Below, piece after piece: positions 43,262-53,363 of a DNA stretch of 64,000 nucleotides. Where the stretch lies: NCBI RefSeq assembly GCF_002159175.1, contig NZ_NFGZ01000004.1, forward strand, positions 62,001-126,000, read 5' to 3'. The notes under the pieces were generated by a model. The model searched no databases. It saw only the letters and a list, made by a program, of their open reading frames with translations, and was not told where the DNA came from. The number at the start of each line of letters is the position of its first letter. Within the stretch, counting starts at the first letter, position 1. The DNA comes from Flavonifractor sp. An92. GTDB lineage: Bacteria; Bacillota; Clostridia; Oscillospirales; Oscillospiraceae. The translations under genes were made by a program, and so were the position numbers.

Positions 43262-44377
43262 TTATACGATTTCATTCTTGGCAATGGCCAGAGGATAAGA
43301 GGAGTGGCCCATGAGCATACGACCGGCGTTGACGCGGACGTTCTTGTCGGTGATGGTGTACTTCAGCACAGCGCCGGCCTGGATGGTGGTGCCCTGCATC
43401 AGGACGCAGTTGGACACGCGGGCGCCCTTCTCCACCTTGACGCCGCGGAAGAGGATGGAGTTCTCCACCTCGCCCTCGATGATACAGCCGTCGGCCACCA
43501 GGGAGTTGGTGGACTTGGCCTCGGGGCCGTAGTAGGTGGAGGGGTTGGACTGGTCCTTGGTCTTGACGGGGCGCTCGGGCACGAAGAGCTGGGAGCGGAC
43601 GGCGGGGTCCAGCAGCTCCATGCTGCGCTCAAAGTAGCCGGACACCGACTGCAGCCGGGCGGCGTAGCCATCGTGGATGTAGACGTGGATCTTCAGCTGG
43701 CCCCACATGCGGGAGAGCACGCCCTCGCTGAAGGAGGAGATGTTGTGGGCGGAGCAGTAGTCCACCAGGTTGAGCAGCAGCTCTTTGGAGAGGATGTAGA
43801 CCTCCAGGGACTCACAGCCGGAGGGAGTCTCGGGGTGGATGGCGATGTCGGAGGCAAAGCCCTTGGAGTCCACAGTGAAGTAGTCGCAGCTGTGGGGCGC
43901 GCCCTTGGGGGTGGCGGTGCAGACGGCGGTGATGTCGGCGCCGCTCTTGATGTGGGAGGCGTAGATCTCCCGCAGGGGGAGGTTCACGGCCAGATCGCCG
44001 CCGGCCAGCACCACATGGTCCTGCCGGATGTTGGCGAGGTAGGAGCGCACGCCCGCCAGAGCGTCCATGCGGCCCCGGTAGAGGCTCTCGCGCTTGTCCG
44101 CGTAGCTGAAGGGGGGCAGGATGCGCAGACCGCCGTGCTTGCGGGAGAGATCCCAGTCCTTGCCGGAGCCCACGTGGTCCAGCAGGGACTGATAGTTGGT
44201 GTGAACGATGAGGCCCACATCGGTGATGCCGGCGTTGACCATGTTGGAGAGCATGAAGTCCACCACGCGGTAGCGGCCGCCGTAGGGCACGGAGCAGGTG
44301 TTACGGGGCTGGGTCAGCTCCCGCAGGTTGGGGTTGGAGCGATATGCGAAGACGATGCCATGCAGTTTGTTCATCAT
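43262..44377 (-). CDS. glgD: GlgD, regulatory subunit of ADP-glucose pyrophosphorylase
   Basis: The 371-residue paralogue of GlgC has the nucleotidyltransferase and left-handed beta-helix layout ([22 protein letters not shown]; later [23 protein letters not shown]). It lacks the GGxGxRL loop of active enzymes ([12 protein letters not shown] here), as in Firmicutes GlgD, which assembles with GlgC and raises its activity. The start overlaps the glgC stop (ATGATG context), giving strict coupling. Confidence 0.92.
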   Translation of the reverse strand: MMNKLHGIVFAYRSNPNLRELTQPRNTCSVPYGGRYRVVDFMLSNMVNAGITDVGLIVHTNYQSLLDHVGSGKDWDLSRKHGGLRILPPFSYADKRESLYRGRMDALAGVRSYLANIRQDHVVLAGGDLAVNLPLREIYASHIKSGADITAVCTATPKGAPHSCDYFTVDSKGFASDIAIHPETPSGCESLEVYILSKELLLNLVDYCSAHNISSFSEGVLSRMWGQLKIHVYIHDGYAARLQSVSGYFERSMELLDPAVRSQLFVPERPVKTKDQSNPSTYYGPEAKSTNSLVADGCIIEGEVENSILFRGVKVEKGARVSNCVLMQGTTIQAGAVLKYTITDKNVRVNAGRMLMGHSSYPLAIAKNEIV

Positions 44378-45588
44378 TTCACATCGCCTCCTTTCACATT
44401 CTTGGTGATCATAGCCTTGGGGGAGATGATGGCATTGTCGCCCACCTTCAGGTTCTGGGCCACCACGGCGATGCCCCAGTCGGCGTTATTCTCCGCCGTT
44501 GGGGGCGCGCCCACCCGGGCATTGCTGCCGATGACGGTGTTCTCCGCCACAATGGCGTATTCCACCACGGCGCCGGTCTTGACCACGGTGCCGGGCATGA
44601 GGATGGAGTAGCTGACCTTGGCGCCCTCCTCCACGGTGACCGAGTGGAAGAGCACCGAGTTCTCCACGGTACCGTTGACGTTGCAGCCGCCGGTGAGCAT
44701 GGAGTGGGAGACCTTGGCGCTGGAGCCGGTGAAGAGAGGAGGCTTGGTGGGGGTGCGGGCGTAGATGGGCCACTCGGGATCGTACAGGTCGATGCCGTTC
44801 TCAGGAGAGAGCATGTCCATGTTGGCGTCCCACAGGGAGTCGATGGTGCCCACGTCCTTCCAGTAGCCCTTGAAGCGGTAGGCCACCAGCTTCTCGCCGG
44901 CGTTCAGCATGGCGGGAATGATGTTCTTACCGAAGTCGTTGGCGCTCTTCTCGTCGGCCTCGTCGGCGATGAGGTACTGCTTGAGCTTCTTCCAGGTGAA
45001 GATATAGATGCCCATGGAGGCCAGGTTGCTCTTGGGGTGCTTGGGCTTCTCCTCGAACTCGTAGATGGTGTCGTGGTCATCCACGTTCATGATGCCGAAG
45101 CGGGTGGCCTCCTCCAGGGTGACCTCCAGCACCGAGATGGTGCAGGCGGCGCCCACTTCCTTGTGGTGGGCCAGCATCTTGGAGTAGTCCATTTTATAGA
45201 TATGGTCACCCGAGAGGATGAGCACGTACTCGGGGTCATACAGCTCCAGGAAGTCCAGGTTCTGATAGATGGCGTTGGCAGTACCCTTGTACCAGGTGCC
45301 CTTCTCGCCCTCACGCATGTAGGGGGGCAGCACATGGACGCCGCCGTCGGAGCGGTCCAGGTCCCAGGGCTGGCCGTTGCCCAGATAGGCGTTGAGCTCC
45401 ATGGGACGGTACTGGGTCAGCACGCCCACCGTATCAATACCGGAATTGACACAGTTGGACAGGGGAAAATCAATGATACGGTACTTGCCGCCAAAGGGGA
45501 CGGCGGGTTTTGCCACGTGACTGGTCAGCGCGTGAAGACGGCTGCCTTGTCCGCCAGCCAGAAGCATGGCGACACATTCCTTTTTCAT
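44374..45588 (-). CDS. glgC: glucose-1-phosphate adenylyltransferase
   Basis: GlgC makes ADP-glucose from glucose 1-phosphate and ATP. The 404-residue protein has the active loop [14 protein letters not shown] (9-22), [25 protein letters not shown], the sugar-site [29 protein letters not shown], and [12 protein letters not shown]-terminal beta-helix follows. ATG 45588 is the family start; the open frame continues upstream into non-homologous sequence. It lies 116 bp after glgB. Confidence 0.95.
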   Translation of the reverse strand: MKKECVAMLLAGGQGSRLHALTSHVAKPAVPFGGKYRIIDFPLSNCVNSGIDTVGVLTQYRPMELNAYLGNGQPWDLDRSDGGVHVLPPYMREGEKGTWYKGTANAIYQNLDFLELYDPEYVLILSGDHIYKMDYSKMLAHHKEVGAACTISVLEVTLEEATRFGIMNVDDHDTIYEFEEKPKHPKSNLASMGIYIFTWKKLKQYLIADEADEKSANDFGKNIIPAMLNAGEKLVAYRFKGYWKDVGTIDSLWDANMDMLSPENGIDLYDPEWPIYARTPTKPPLFTGSSAKVSHSMLTGGCNVNGTVENSVLFHSVTVEEGAKVSYSILMPGTVVKTGAVVEYAIVAENTVIGSNARVGAPPTAENNADWGIAVVAQNLKVGDNAIISPKAMITKNVKGGDVK

Positions 45589-45704
45589 AACACGTTCACC
45601 TCTTATTGCAGATACCGACGACTCGGTTCCATACATTCCCTCTCTCCGGTCGGCCCGGGAGCGATTGGCTTTCCGTTTACCCTCTCCTCTCTTCTCGGAT
45701 CGAC

Positions 45705-47795
45705 TCAGGACGGCTTCGCCGGCTTTTTGGCCGCGGGCTTTTTGGCGGCAGCCTTGGGTTTCGCGGGGGTGTCCTTGTCCTTTGCATCGGTTTTGGTGGA
45801 CCGGGTCCGGGTGGTGGTCTTGGCCGTACGCTTGACCGCCTTCTTGGGCTCGGCCGCCGGCTGAAGCTCCGCCTTCTTGCGGCGGGGCGGGAATTTCTTG
45901 ACGCACTTATAGATGACAGCGCTCATGGGGGGCAGATCGATGGAGATGGACTGCTCCTGGCCATGGCAGGCGATGTACTCGGTCTTGAGGGGCTCCTTGT
46001 CGCCCAGTCCGGTGCCGCCGAAGGACTCGTCGTCGGTGTTGAACACCAGCTCGTACCGGCCGGGGAAGGGGACGCCCACCTGGTAGCCCTTGCGGTGGAC
46101 GGGGGAGAAGTTGCACACCACCAGCAGGAACTGGCCCTTCTTGTCCTTGCGGAGGAAGGCGGCGCAGTTGCCCTGGTTGTCGTCGGCGCAGATCCACTGG
46201 AACCCCTCCCAGGAGAAGTCCAGCTGCCACAGCTCGGGATTGGCCAGGTAGAACTGGTTGGCGGATTTGAAGAACTTCTGAAGCTTCTTGTGCCGCTCCT
46301 GCTTGAGGAGGTGCCAGTCCAGGGAGTGCTCATAGTGCCACTCGTTGAACTGACCGAACTCGGCGCCCATGAAGAGCAGCTTCTTGCCGGGGTGGGTCAG
46401 CATGTAGGTGTAGAAGGCCCGCACGCCGGGGAACTTCTCGTCGTCGGTGCCGGGCATCTTGTTGATGAAGGAGCCCTTCATGTGCACCACCTCGTCGTGG
46501 GACAGGGGGAGCACGAAGTTTTCCGAGAAGGCGTACATCAGGGAGAAGGTGATGTCCCGATGGTTGAACTGGCGGAAGTAGGGGTCCAGCTTCATGTAGT
46601 GGATGATGTCGTTCATCCAGCCCATGTTCCACTTCAGGTTGAAGCCCAGGCCCCCCTCCAGACCGCCCTGTCCCACGGGATGGGAGACCCGGGGCCAGGC
46701 GGTGGACTCCTCAGCGATCATCATGACGTCGGGGTGGGCGGTGAAGATGTGGGTGTTCAGGGCCTGGAGGAAGTCCACGGCCTCCAGGTTCTCGTGCCCG
46801 CCGAACATGTTGGGGCACCACTCGCCGCCCTGGCGGCCGTAGTCCAGATACAGCATGGAGGCCACGGCGTCCACCCGCAGGCCGTCGATGTGGTACTGCT
46901 CCAGCCAGAAGAGAGCGGAGGAGAAGAGGAAGGAGCGGACCTCGTAGCGGCTGTAGTCAAAGACGCGGGTGCCCCAGTCGGCGTGCTCACCCTTGCGGGG
47001 GTCGGCGTACTCGTAGCAGGGCTCGCCGTCGAACTCATAGAGGCCAAAGGCGTCCTTTGGGAAGTGGGCGGGGACCCAGTCCAGGATGACGCCGATGCCG
47101 GCCCGGTGGAGCTGGTCCACCAAGTACATGAAGTCATCGGGGGTGCCGAAGCGGCTGGTGGCGGCGAAGTAGCCGGTGCACTGGTAGCCCCAGGAGGCGT
47201 CCAGGGGATGCTCGCTGACGGGCAGCAGCTCCACATGGGTGAAGCCCATCTCCTTGACGTAGGGGACCAGGTACTGGGCGATGTCCCGGTAGCTGAGGAA
47301 GGTATCCTCGCCGGTGCGCCGCCAGGAGCCCAGGTGGATCTCATAGATATTCAGGGGATTCTGATAGATGGGATTGGCTTTCCGGGCGGCCATCCAGCCC
47401 TGATCGCCCCACTGGTAGTCCCCCAGGTCATAGATCTTGGAGGCGGTGCCGGGACGGGTCTCGGCGTGGAAGGCGTAGGGGTCGGACTTGGCCAAAATGC
47501 GCCCGTCGCGGGCGGTGACGGCATATTTGTAGCTGTCATAGCGCTTCAGGCCGGGGACGAACCCCTCCCACACGCCATCGCCGATGAGCTTCATGGGGTG
47601 GCTGGCCTGATCCCAGTCGTTGAAGTCGCCCATCACGGCCACCGCGGTGGCGTGGGGGGCCCAGACACGGAAGACATAACCGGCGGTCCCGTCTCTGGTC
47701 TCGGCATGGGAACCCAAATAGTCCTGGGCACGCACGGCGTTTCCACTGGCGAAAGCCTCGAGAGCGCTCACGGATGTCATCGGTTTGGGATTCAT
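45705..47795 (-). CDS. glgB: 1,4-alpha-glucan branching enzyme with basic C-terminal tail
   Basis: GlgB (GH13) forms alpha-1,6 branches. The 696-residue protein has a CBM48 domain ([23 protein letters not shown]), then the barrel with the four family regions [21 protein letters not shown] (nucleophile Asp), [10 protein letters not shown] (acid Glu) and [12 protein letters not shown]. After the C-terminal beta domain ends at VIYKCVKK there are about 65 further residues rich in Lys, Ala, Pro, Arg and Thr ([16 protein letters not shown], then [15 protein letters not shown]). AAGGAGAG precedes the ATG at 47795. It is first in the operon. Confidence 0.94.
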   Translation of the reverse strand: MNPKPMTSVSALEAFASGNAVRAQDYLGSHAETRDGTAGYVFRVWAPHATAVAVMGDFNDWDQASHPMKLIGDGVWEGFVPGLKRYDSYKYAVTARDGRILAKSDPYAFHAETRPGTASKIYDLGDYQWGDQGWMAARKANPIYQNPLNIYEIHLGSWRRTGEDTFLSYRDIAQYLVPYVKEMGFTHVELLPVSEHPLDASWGYQCTGYFAATSRFGTPDDFMYLVDQLHRAGIGVILDWVPAHFPKDAFGLYEFDGEPCYEYADPRKGEHADWGTRVFDYSRYEVRSFLFSSALFWLEQYHIDGLRVDAVASMLYLDYGRQGGEWCPNMFGGHENLEAVDFLQALNTHIFTAHPDVMMIAEESTAWPRVSHPVGQGGLEGGLGFNLKWNMGWMNDIIHYMKLDPYFRQFNHRDITFSLMYAFSENFVLPLSHDEVVHMKGSFINKMPGTDDEKFPGVRAFYTYMLTHPGKKLLFMGAEFGQFNEWHYEHSLDWHLLKQERHKKLQKFFKSANQFYLANPELWQLDFSWEGFQWICADDNQGNCAAFLRKDKKGQFLLVVCNFSPVHRKGYQVGVPFPGRYELVFNTDDESFGGTGLGDKEPLKTEYIACHGQEQSISIDLPPMSAVIYKCVKKFPPRRKKAELQPAAEPKKAVKRTAKTTTRTRSTKTDAKDKDTPAKPKAAAKKPAAKKPAKPS

Positions 47796-47907
47796 AGGCA
47801 ATCTCTCCTTACTGGTAAAAACAACCATAAATTCGGCGCTTCAGACGGATTTTTTGTTGTCATAGATGATAATAGCCCTCAAAAGGATGAATGGCTATTT
47901 TGTATAA

Positions 47908-47936
47908 ATTATACAACAGAATCCAGGGCGCGTCAA
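47908..47936 (-). promoter_or_regulatory. glycogen operon promoter
   Basis: On the minus strand TTGACG (47936-47931), 17-bp spacer, TATAAT (47913-47908). The ~105-nt leader has a hairpin AATAGCC/GGCTATT with a 15-nt loop. Confidence 0.8.
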
Positions 47937-47992
47937 GAGCAGGTCTTTTCCAGAAGAATTGGTTTATTCTCGCATAAAAAGTGAATAAAACC

Positions 47993-48039
47993 GGGAAAAC
48001 CAGGCGGGAGGGCCCACCATTCGGGCCCTCCCGCCTGGT
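47993..48039 (-). terminator. terminator of the carboxypeptidase gene
   Basis: A perfect 17-bp stem (47999-48015 with 48023-48039) begins at the stop codon; on the minus strand it is followed by TTTTCCC. Confidence 0.85.
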
Positions 48040-49172
48040 CATGCGACCATCAGAAGACGCTGCAGCAAATTGGAAAAAATACCTCCCAGTGAGATCCGGG
48101 CCACGCCCTGGTCGGCCACGAGAGGGAGATTTTGTCGTTCCTCGCCGTCCACCCGGACGGAGAGCCGGCCCAGGATCTGACCCGGCTCCACGGGGGCCTC
48201 CACGTCGGCGGCCAGCTCCACCTGGGTGGTCACCGAGTCCACCTGGCTGCGCTCCACCAGCACCCGGCCGGGGGTGGAGAGGATGGGCTGGACCTGGCTG
48301 GTGACGCCCAGGCGCACGGTGACCGGGGGCAGGGCCTGGCCGGGTCCCACGTCCACCAGCGTGTAGTTGGCAAAGCCGTAGTTGAGCAGCGTCTCAGCGG
48401 CGGCCAGCCGGGCGTCGGAGGTGGGGGCCTTCAGGATGACGGCGATGAGGGCCATGCCGTCCCGCTCGGCGGTGGCGGACAGGCAGTAGCCCGCCGAGTC
48501 GGTGGAGCCGGTTTTCAGGCCGGTGACCCCCTGGTAGCGGCGCAGGAGCTTGTTGGTGTTGGCCAGCTGGAATGCCCCGTCCCGCAGGGAGTCCATCCAG
48601 ATGGTGGTATACGCTTGAATGCCGGGGTGGTTGACCATCAGCTCCCGGCTCATGAGGGCGATGTCGTAGGCACTGGTCAGGTGCCCGGCAGCGGGCAGGC
48701 CGGTGCAGTTGAAGAAGGTGGTGTCGTGCATGCCCAGCTCCCGGGCCCGCTGGTTCATCCGGGTGACGAAGGCCTCCTCACTGCCGGCCAGGTGCTCGGC
48801 CAGGGCCACGGCGGCGTCGTTGCCCGAGGCCACCGCCACGGCCTTCATGAGATCGTCCACCGTCATCTGTTCCCCTTCCTTTAAATAGACCTGACTGCCG
48901 CCCATGGAGGCGGCGTGGGCACTGACGGTCACCATGTCCTCCTTGGACAGCTGCCCGCTGTCCAGGGCCTCCATCACCAGCAGCATGGTCATCACCTTGG
49001 TGACGCTGGCGGGCTCCATCTTGTCGTGGGCGTTGGACTCGCAGAGCACGGTGCCCGTCTCCTGTTCCATCAGTACGGCGGCTCCCGCCTCCACCGTCGG
49101 CGTGGCCTCCGCCGCACCGGCCGGGAAGGAGAGCAGCATCACGGCCGCCAGGGCCGCGCACCATCGTTTCAT
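48039..49172 (-). CDS. D-alanyl-D-alanine carboxypeptidase (DacF/PBP5 type)
   Basis: This low-molecular-weight penicillin-binding protein trims the terminal D-Ala of peptidoglycan stems. The 377-residue precursor has a signal peptide cleaved near AGA-AEA (about 20). Active-site motifs are SVTK (56-59), SGN (116-118) and KTG (220-222). A PBP5-type beta domain and a C-terminal amphipathic anchor (GGIFSNLLQRLLMVA) follow. It is divergent from mobA and monocistronic. It could be dacF, dacA or dacB by name. Confidence 0.9.
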   Translation of the reverse strand: MKRWCAALAAVMLLSFPAGAAEATPTVEAGAAVLMEQETGTVLCESNAHDKMEPASVTKVMTMLLVMEALDSGQLSKEDMVTVSAHAASMGGSQVYLKEGEQMTVDDLMKAVAVASGNDAAVALAEHLAGSEEAFVTRMNQRARELGMHDTTFFNCTGLPAAGHLTSAYDIALMSRELMVNHPGIQAYTTIWMDSLRDGAFQLANTNKLLRRYQGVTGLKTGSTDSAGYCLSATAERDGMALIAVILKAPTSDARLAAAETLLNYGFANYTLVDVGPGQALPPVTVRLGVTSQVQPILSTPGRVLVERSQVDSVTTQVELAADVEAPVEPGQILGRLSVRVDGEERQNLPLVADQGVARISLGGIFSNLLQRLLMVA

Positions 49173-49249
49173 GGCGGTTCCTCCAGTCTAGAGAAGTTTC
49201 TATTTCAGAGGATATGGAAGGACGGGCCATTCTATGCAGGGGGAAAAAC

Positions 49250-49278
49250 TTGTCAGACGGCGCAAAGACTGATACAAT
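49250..49278 (+). promoter_or_regulatory. mobA promoter
   Basis: TTGTCA (49250-49255), 17-bp spacer, TACAAT (49273-49278). Confidence 0.65.
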
Positions 49279-49325
49279 CAGCTCTGCAAACCATAATTGA
49301 GACAAGCGCGATACAGGAGGAACAC

Positions 49326-49916
49326 ATGGAACTGACCACGGTGATCTTGACGGGCGGGGCCTCCCGCCGGATGGGACAGGACAAGGGAAATCTGCGGGCG
49401 GGGGACGCCACGCTGCTGGAGCGCCAGGTGGCGCGCTGGCAGGGCGTCTTTTCCGGCGTCGCAGTGTCCATCGGGGAACATCCCCGTCCGCTCCCCCCGG
49501 ACACGGCGGCTTTGTCCGACGGCTTTCCCGGCGCGGGCCCCATGGCGGGGCTGGAGGCGGGTCTGTCCGCCTTCCCCGGCGGGGTGTTCCTCACCGCGGT
49601 GGACATGCCCTTCGGGGACCCGGACCTGGCCCGGGCGCTGGCGGCGCGGCTGGGGGAGGACGACGTGTGCCTCATCCGCCGGGAGAGTGGCCGCCTGGAG
49701 CCCCTTTTTGCCGTGTACGGCCCCGGCTGCCTCCCCGCTGTGCGGGAGGGCCTGGCGGCGGGGGAGCGGTCCTTCGTCCACGGGCTCTTTCCCAAGGTGA
49801 AGGTGCGGGTGATCGAGGAAGGGGACCTGCCCGGCTTCGACCTGGAGCGCATCCTCTGCAACGTCAACCGCCCGGAGGACTGGGAGCGGGTCAAGGACCA
49901 GCTGGACCGGACGTAA
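49326..49916 (+). CDS. mobA: molybdenum cofactor guanylyltransferase
   Basis: MobA attaches GMP to molybdopterin cofactor. The 196-residue protein has the nucleotide loop LTGGASRRMGQDKG (8-21), GPMAGLEAGL (about 76-85), the metal motif TAVDMPFGDP (about 95-104) and the C-terminal NVNRPEDW. GGAGGAACAC precedes the ATG. No other molybdopterin gene is in the window. Its presence suggests a molybdenum or tungsten enzyme in this organism. Confidence 0.88.
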   Translation: MELTTVILTGGASRRMGQDKGNLRAGDATLLERQVARWQGVFSGVAVSIGEHPRPLPPDTAALSDGFPGAGPMAGLEAGLSAFPGGVFLTAVDMPFGDPDLARALAARLGEDDVCLIRRESGRLEPLFAVYGPGCLPAVREGLAAGERSFVHGLFPKVKVRVIEEGDLPGFDLERILCNVNRPEDWERVKDQLDRT

Positions 49917-49991
49917 GAGGGGACTGGAATTTGACGGCACTTTGGTGTATGATAAAAGGGGACGAATCGTCCCGCCTTTTTAGGATAAAAC

Positions 49992-50018
49992 CGCCCGGAC
50001 GGTCCGGGCGATTTGATT
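49992..50018 (+). terminator. terminator-like hairpin between mobA and mutS2
   Basis: CGCCCGGAC and GTCCGGGCG are separated by one base, so the stem must open at the apex. It is followed by ATTTGATTT, giving a modest U-tract, 13 bp before the mutS2 start. Confidence 0.55.
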
Positions 50019-50030
50019 TGGAGCGTGTCT

Positions 50031-52409
50031 ATGACCGATTTATTTGAAAAATCCATTCAGACTCTGGAGCTGCCCCGGGTGCTGGAGCGCCTGGCCGAGC
50101 AGGCCGTGACCGAAGAGGGGAAGGAGCGCTGCCTGAACCTGCGCCCCCTCACCGACGAGGACGACGTGCGCCGCCGCCTGGCCGAGACCAGCGCCGCGGT
50201 GGACCTGATGACCCTCAGCGGCAGCCCCTCCTTTTCCGGGGTGAAGCCGGTGGCGGCCTCCCTCCAGCGGGCCAACATGGGCGGCGCGCTGAACACCCGG
50301 GAGCTGCTGGACATTGCGGCAGTGCTGCGGGCCTCCCGCTCGGCCAAGGAGTACGCCGACGGCCGCAGCGGCGCGGCCAAGACGTGTATCGACCACCTCT
50401 TCGCCTCCCTGACCCCCAACCGGTATCTGGAGGAGAAGATCACCGGCTCCATCGTGGGCGAGGATGAGATCGCCGACTCGGCCAGTCCGGAGCTGGCCGA
50501 CATCCGCCGCCACATCCGGGCCACCGCCAGCAAGGTCCGGGACATCCTCAACAAGCTCATCTCCTCCAACCAGGCCAAGTACCTCCAGGAGGCCATCATC
50601 ACCCAACGAAACGACCGCTTCGTGGTGCCGGTGAAGTCGGAGCACAAGAACGACGTGCCCGGCCTGGTCCACGACGTGTCCTCCTCCGGCGGCACCTTCT
50701 TCATCGAGCCCATGGGCGTGGTGAAGGCCAACAACGAGCTGCGGGAGCTCCAGTCCCGGGAGGAGAAGGAGATCGAGCGCATCCTGGCCGAGCTCTCCGC
50801 CGAGTGCGCCGCCTACCGGGAGGACATCGCCCAGAACTATGACCTCCTGCTCATGCTGGACGTCATTTTCGCCCGGGCCAAGCTCTCCTACCGCATGAAG
50901 GGCGCCGAGCCCAAGATCGTCAAGCGGGGGCTCTATCTCCGCCGGGCCCGCCACCCGCTGCTGGACCCCAACAAGGCCGTGCCCAACGACCTGATGCTGG
51001 GGGAGGACTTCGACACCCTGGTCATCACCGGCCCCAACACCGGCGGTAAGACGGTGACCATCAAGACCATGGGCCTTCTGGTGCTCATGGCCCAGTGCGG
51101 CCTCCACATCCCCGTGGACGCCGACAGCCGCATCCAGGTCTTTTCCCGGGTGCTGGCCGACGTGGGCGACGAGCAGTCCATTGCCCAGAGCCTGTCCACC
51201 TTCTCCTCCCACATGGTCAATATCGTGGGCATCCTGAAGGAGGCGGACGACGAGACCCTCATCCTCTTCGACGAGCTGGGCGCGGGCACCGATCCCATCG
51301 AGGGCGCCGCCCTGGCCGCCGCCATCATCGAGAGCGCCCGGGAGCTGGGCGCCCTGGTGGCCGCCACCACCCACTACGCCGAGCTGAAAGTGTACGCCAT
51401 GACCACCAAGGGGGTGGAGAACGCCTCCTGTGAGTTCAATGTGGACTCCCTGGCCCCCACCTACCGGCTGCTCATCGGCATTCCCGGCAAGTCCAACGCC
51501 TTCGCCATCTCCGAGCGGCTGGGACTGCCGAAATATATCATCCAGAAAGCCGCCGAGCGCATCGACGCGGAAAACGTCCGCTTTGAGGACGTGCTCACCC
51601 AGCTGGACGAGCAGCGCCAGCAGATGGAGCGGGAGAAGGAAGAGGCCGCCAAGCTCCGTCGGGAGATGGAGGACTCGGCCAAGGTGGCCCGGGAGTACCG
51701 GGAGAAGCTGGAGAAGGAGCGGGCCAAGGCCGTGGAGAAGGCCCAGGCCGAGGCCCGGCGCATCCTGGACGAGGCGAGAGACACGGCCGACCAGGTCTTT
51801 AAAGAGCTTAACGACATGCGCAAGAAGCAGCGCAAGGAGGAGGACTGGCAGCGGGTCAACGAGGCCCGCGCCGGGCTGAAGCACCGCCTGAACGAGGCCG
51901 AGGACAAGCTGGGCCGCCGCAAGGAGGAGCCCGCACCCCCTCCCACCCGTCCGGCCAAGGCGGGCGACACGGTGGAGCTGGTGAAGATGGGCACCCAGGC
52001 CACCGTCCTGAGCGTGAACAAGGACGGCTCCCTCCAGCTCCAGGCGGGCATTCTGAAAATCACCGCCAAGCAGAGCGAGGTCCGCGTGGTAGAGGGGGAG
52101 ACCCAGACCCAGAAGGAGGCCCGCAAGGTGGTGCGCCAGGCTGAGCACAAGCTGCGTTCCCTGGGCGCGTCGCCGGAGGTGGACCTGCGGGGCATGATGA
52201 CCGATGAGGCCATCAACGCCCTGGACATGTTCCTGGACAACGCCATGCTGGGCCGCCTCCAGGAGGTCACCGTCATCCACGGCAAAGGCACCGGCGCGGT
52301 GCGCAAGGCGGTGCGGGAGCACCTCAAGCGCAGCCGCTATGTGAAATCCTTCCGCCCTGGCCGCTTCGGCGAGGGTGAGGACGGTGTGACGGTGGTGGAG
52401 CTGCGCTGA
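50031..52409 (+). CDS. mutS2: MutS2 (ribosome rescue/recombination factor)
   Basis: MutS2 is a MutS-like ATPase with a C-terminal Smr nuclease domain; it limits recombination and, in Bacillus, splits collided ribosomes. The 792-residue protein has Walker A GPNTGGKT (about 334-341), Walker B LILFDELGAGTDP, the H-loop TTHYAELK, and a long coiled coil (about 520-630). A KOW-like linker and an Smr domain follow, with VDLRGMMTDEAI and IHGKGTGAVRKAVREHL (about 715-765). ATG 50031 follows GGAG. Confidence 0.94.
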   Translation: MTDLFEKSIQTLELPRVLERLAEQAVTEEGKERCLNLRPLTDEDDVRRRLAETSAAVDLMTLSGSPSFSGVKPVAASLQRANMGGALNTRELLDIAAVLRASRSAKEYADGRSGAAKTCIDHLFASLTPNRYLEEKITGSIVGEDEIADSASPELADIRRHIRATASKVRDILNKLISSNQAKYLQEAIITQRNDRFVVPVKSEHKNDVPGLVHDVSSSGGTFFIEPMGVVKANNELRELQSREEKEIERILAELSAECAAYREDIAQNYDLLLMLDVIFARAKLSYRMKGAEPKIVKRGLYLRRARHPLLDPNKAVPNDLMLGEDFDTLVITGPNTGGKTVTIKTMGLLVLMAQCGLHIPVDADSRIQVFSRVLADVGDEQSIAQSLSTFSSHMVNIVGILKEADDETLILFDELGAGTDPIEGAALAAAIIESARELGALVAATTHYAELKVYAMTTKGVENASCEFNVDSLAPTYRLLIGIPGKSNAFAISERLGLPKYIIQKAAERIDAENVRFEDVLTQLDEQRQQMEREKEEAAKLRREMEDSAKVAREYREKLEKERAKAVEKAQAEARRILDEARDTADQVFKELNDMRKKQRKEEDWQRVNEARAGLKHRLNEAEDKLGRRKEEPAPPPTRPAKAGDTVELVKMGTQATVLSVNKDGSLQLQAGILKITAKQSEVRVVEGETQTQKEARKVVRQAEHKLRSLGASPEVDLRGMMTDEAINALDMFLDNAMLGRLQEVTVIHGKGTGAVRKAVREHLKRSRYVKSFRPGRFGEGEDGVTVVELR

Positions 52410-52522
52410 GCGCTCCGCCCCGCCGGAGAGAAGGGAGTGATGGCGTTCCTGCATCTTCGAGCAGATCCGCTCCATTCAGCGAAAGCGCCAGAGGTGGGAG
52501 CAGGAATTTGTGCAAATTGGCA

Positions 52523-52551
52523 TTGACGATTTGGGACAAATTTGGTATTCT
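52523..52551 (+). promoter_or_regulatory. ptsH promoter
   Basis: TTGACG (52523-52528), 17-bp spacer, TATTCT (52546-52551); a perfect TATAAT directly follows (52552-52557) and may be the real -10 with a poorer -35. Confidence 0.65.
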
Positions 52552-52593
52552 TATAATTGCAAATATGCGAGGCATATTAGGGGAGGAAACGCT

Positions 52594-52857
52594 ATGTATA
52601 TGAAAGAGGCAATGGTGAATAACCAGGTCGGTCTGCACGCGCGTCCGGCGACTTTCTTCATCCAGAAGGCCAATGAGTTCAAGAGCTCTATCTGGGTGGA
52701 AAAGGATGAGCGGAGAGTGAATGCCAAGAGTCTGCTGGGCGTGCTCTCCCTGGGCATCGTGAAGGGCACTTCGATCAACCTGATCGCCGACGGCCCCGAC
52801 GAGAAGGAGGCCATTGAGGGCCTCATCGAGCTCATCAGCTCCAACTTCGCCGAGTAA
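52594..52857 (+). CDS. ptsH: HPr phosphocarrier protein
   Basis: The 87-residue protein has the phosphotransferase histidine in GLHARPA at exactly position 15 and serine 46 in NAKSLLGVLSLG, the site used by HPr kinase. Both fit the standard numbering from ATG 52594, which supports this start (GGGGAGGAAACGCT before it). It is a stand-alone gene without ptsI. With both sites intact it can serve in sugar phosphotransfer and catabolite control. Confidence 0.92.
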   Translation: MYMKEAMVNNQVGLHARPATFFIQKANEFKSSIWVEKDERRVNAKSLLGVLSLGIVKGTSINLIADGPDEKEAIEGLIELISSNFAE

Positions 52858-52867
52858 TCCTGTGCCG

Positions 52868-52900
52868 AAAAAAAGCGCCGCCGTGTGCGGCGCTTTTTTT
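52868..52900 (+). terminator. ptsH terminator
   Basis: AAAAAAAGCGCCGC pairs with GCGGCGCTTTTTTT around CGTGT. Confidence 0.92.
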
Positions 52901-52920
52901 GATTTGAAGCGTGAGTTTTG

Positions 52921-53297
52921 CTCCCGGGAGGCCCGGAGGAGTTTTACCCTCGCCGGGCGGGCGTCCTGCGCGGACAGCGCCCGATTTCTTTTCGCGGAAA
53001 AGAAACCGGGGAAAGAAAAGGCCTCAAGGGGGCTGTCTGCCCCCTTGAGAATCCCCCTAAGTGGGCGGCCTTCGGCCACCTGGTTTTGCCGGCAGTACAA
53101 CGCTTTCTTCATAGGCACCAGGCTTGGAATTGGCCACGCCGAGGTAAGGAAATACCACCGCAGAAGAATGAAAGCCGGGGAGCGCCTTGGGGGAGTCCAG
53201 AGGGGCGGTATCCCCCCTCTGGGCTTTCTTTCCCACCGCTTTCTTTCGCAAAGAAAGCGGTGCTCCCGCCGAGCAGGCGGCCTGTCCGGCGAGGACA
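52921..53297 (+). repeat. structured interspersed element, copy B
   Basis: About 377 bp, in the same orientation as copy A. Conserved blocks include CCTCGCCGGGCGGGC, CCGATTTCTTTTC, GAAACCGGGGAAAGAAAAGG, AATTGGCCACGCCG, CAGAAGAATGAAAGCCGGGG and GGGCTTTCTTTCCCACCGC. Between them sit hairpins with different sequences: GTCC/GGAC (52963-52975) and an 11-bp stem at 53023-53049. CCTCGCCGG near the 5' end pairs with CCGGCGAGG near the 3' end. The outermost right arm is less well matched than in copy A. It lies between the ptsH terminator and uvrC. Confidence 0.8.
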
Positions 53298-53363
53298 TGC
53301 GCCCCGCGCCGGGTGCAGAAAGCACACTGACTTCATCAAAAAGGAGGGCATACTGTTTCTGCT

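Noticed and set aside
43262-44377. A second active ADP-glucose pyrophosphorylase
   Set aside because: The nucleotide loop required for catalysis is missing; this is the expected GlgD regulatory subunit.
50040-52475. Open frame of about 811 codons on the minus strand
   Set aside because: It is the antisense shadow of mutS2, with Gly/His/Val-rich nonsense translation and no ribosome site.
52324-53325. Minus-strand frame of about 333 codons through copy B and ptsH
   Set aside because: It runs antisense through ptsH and the end of mutS2; the similarity to the other copy comes from the repeat itself.
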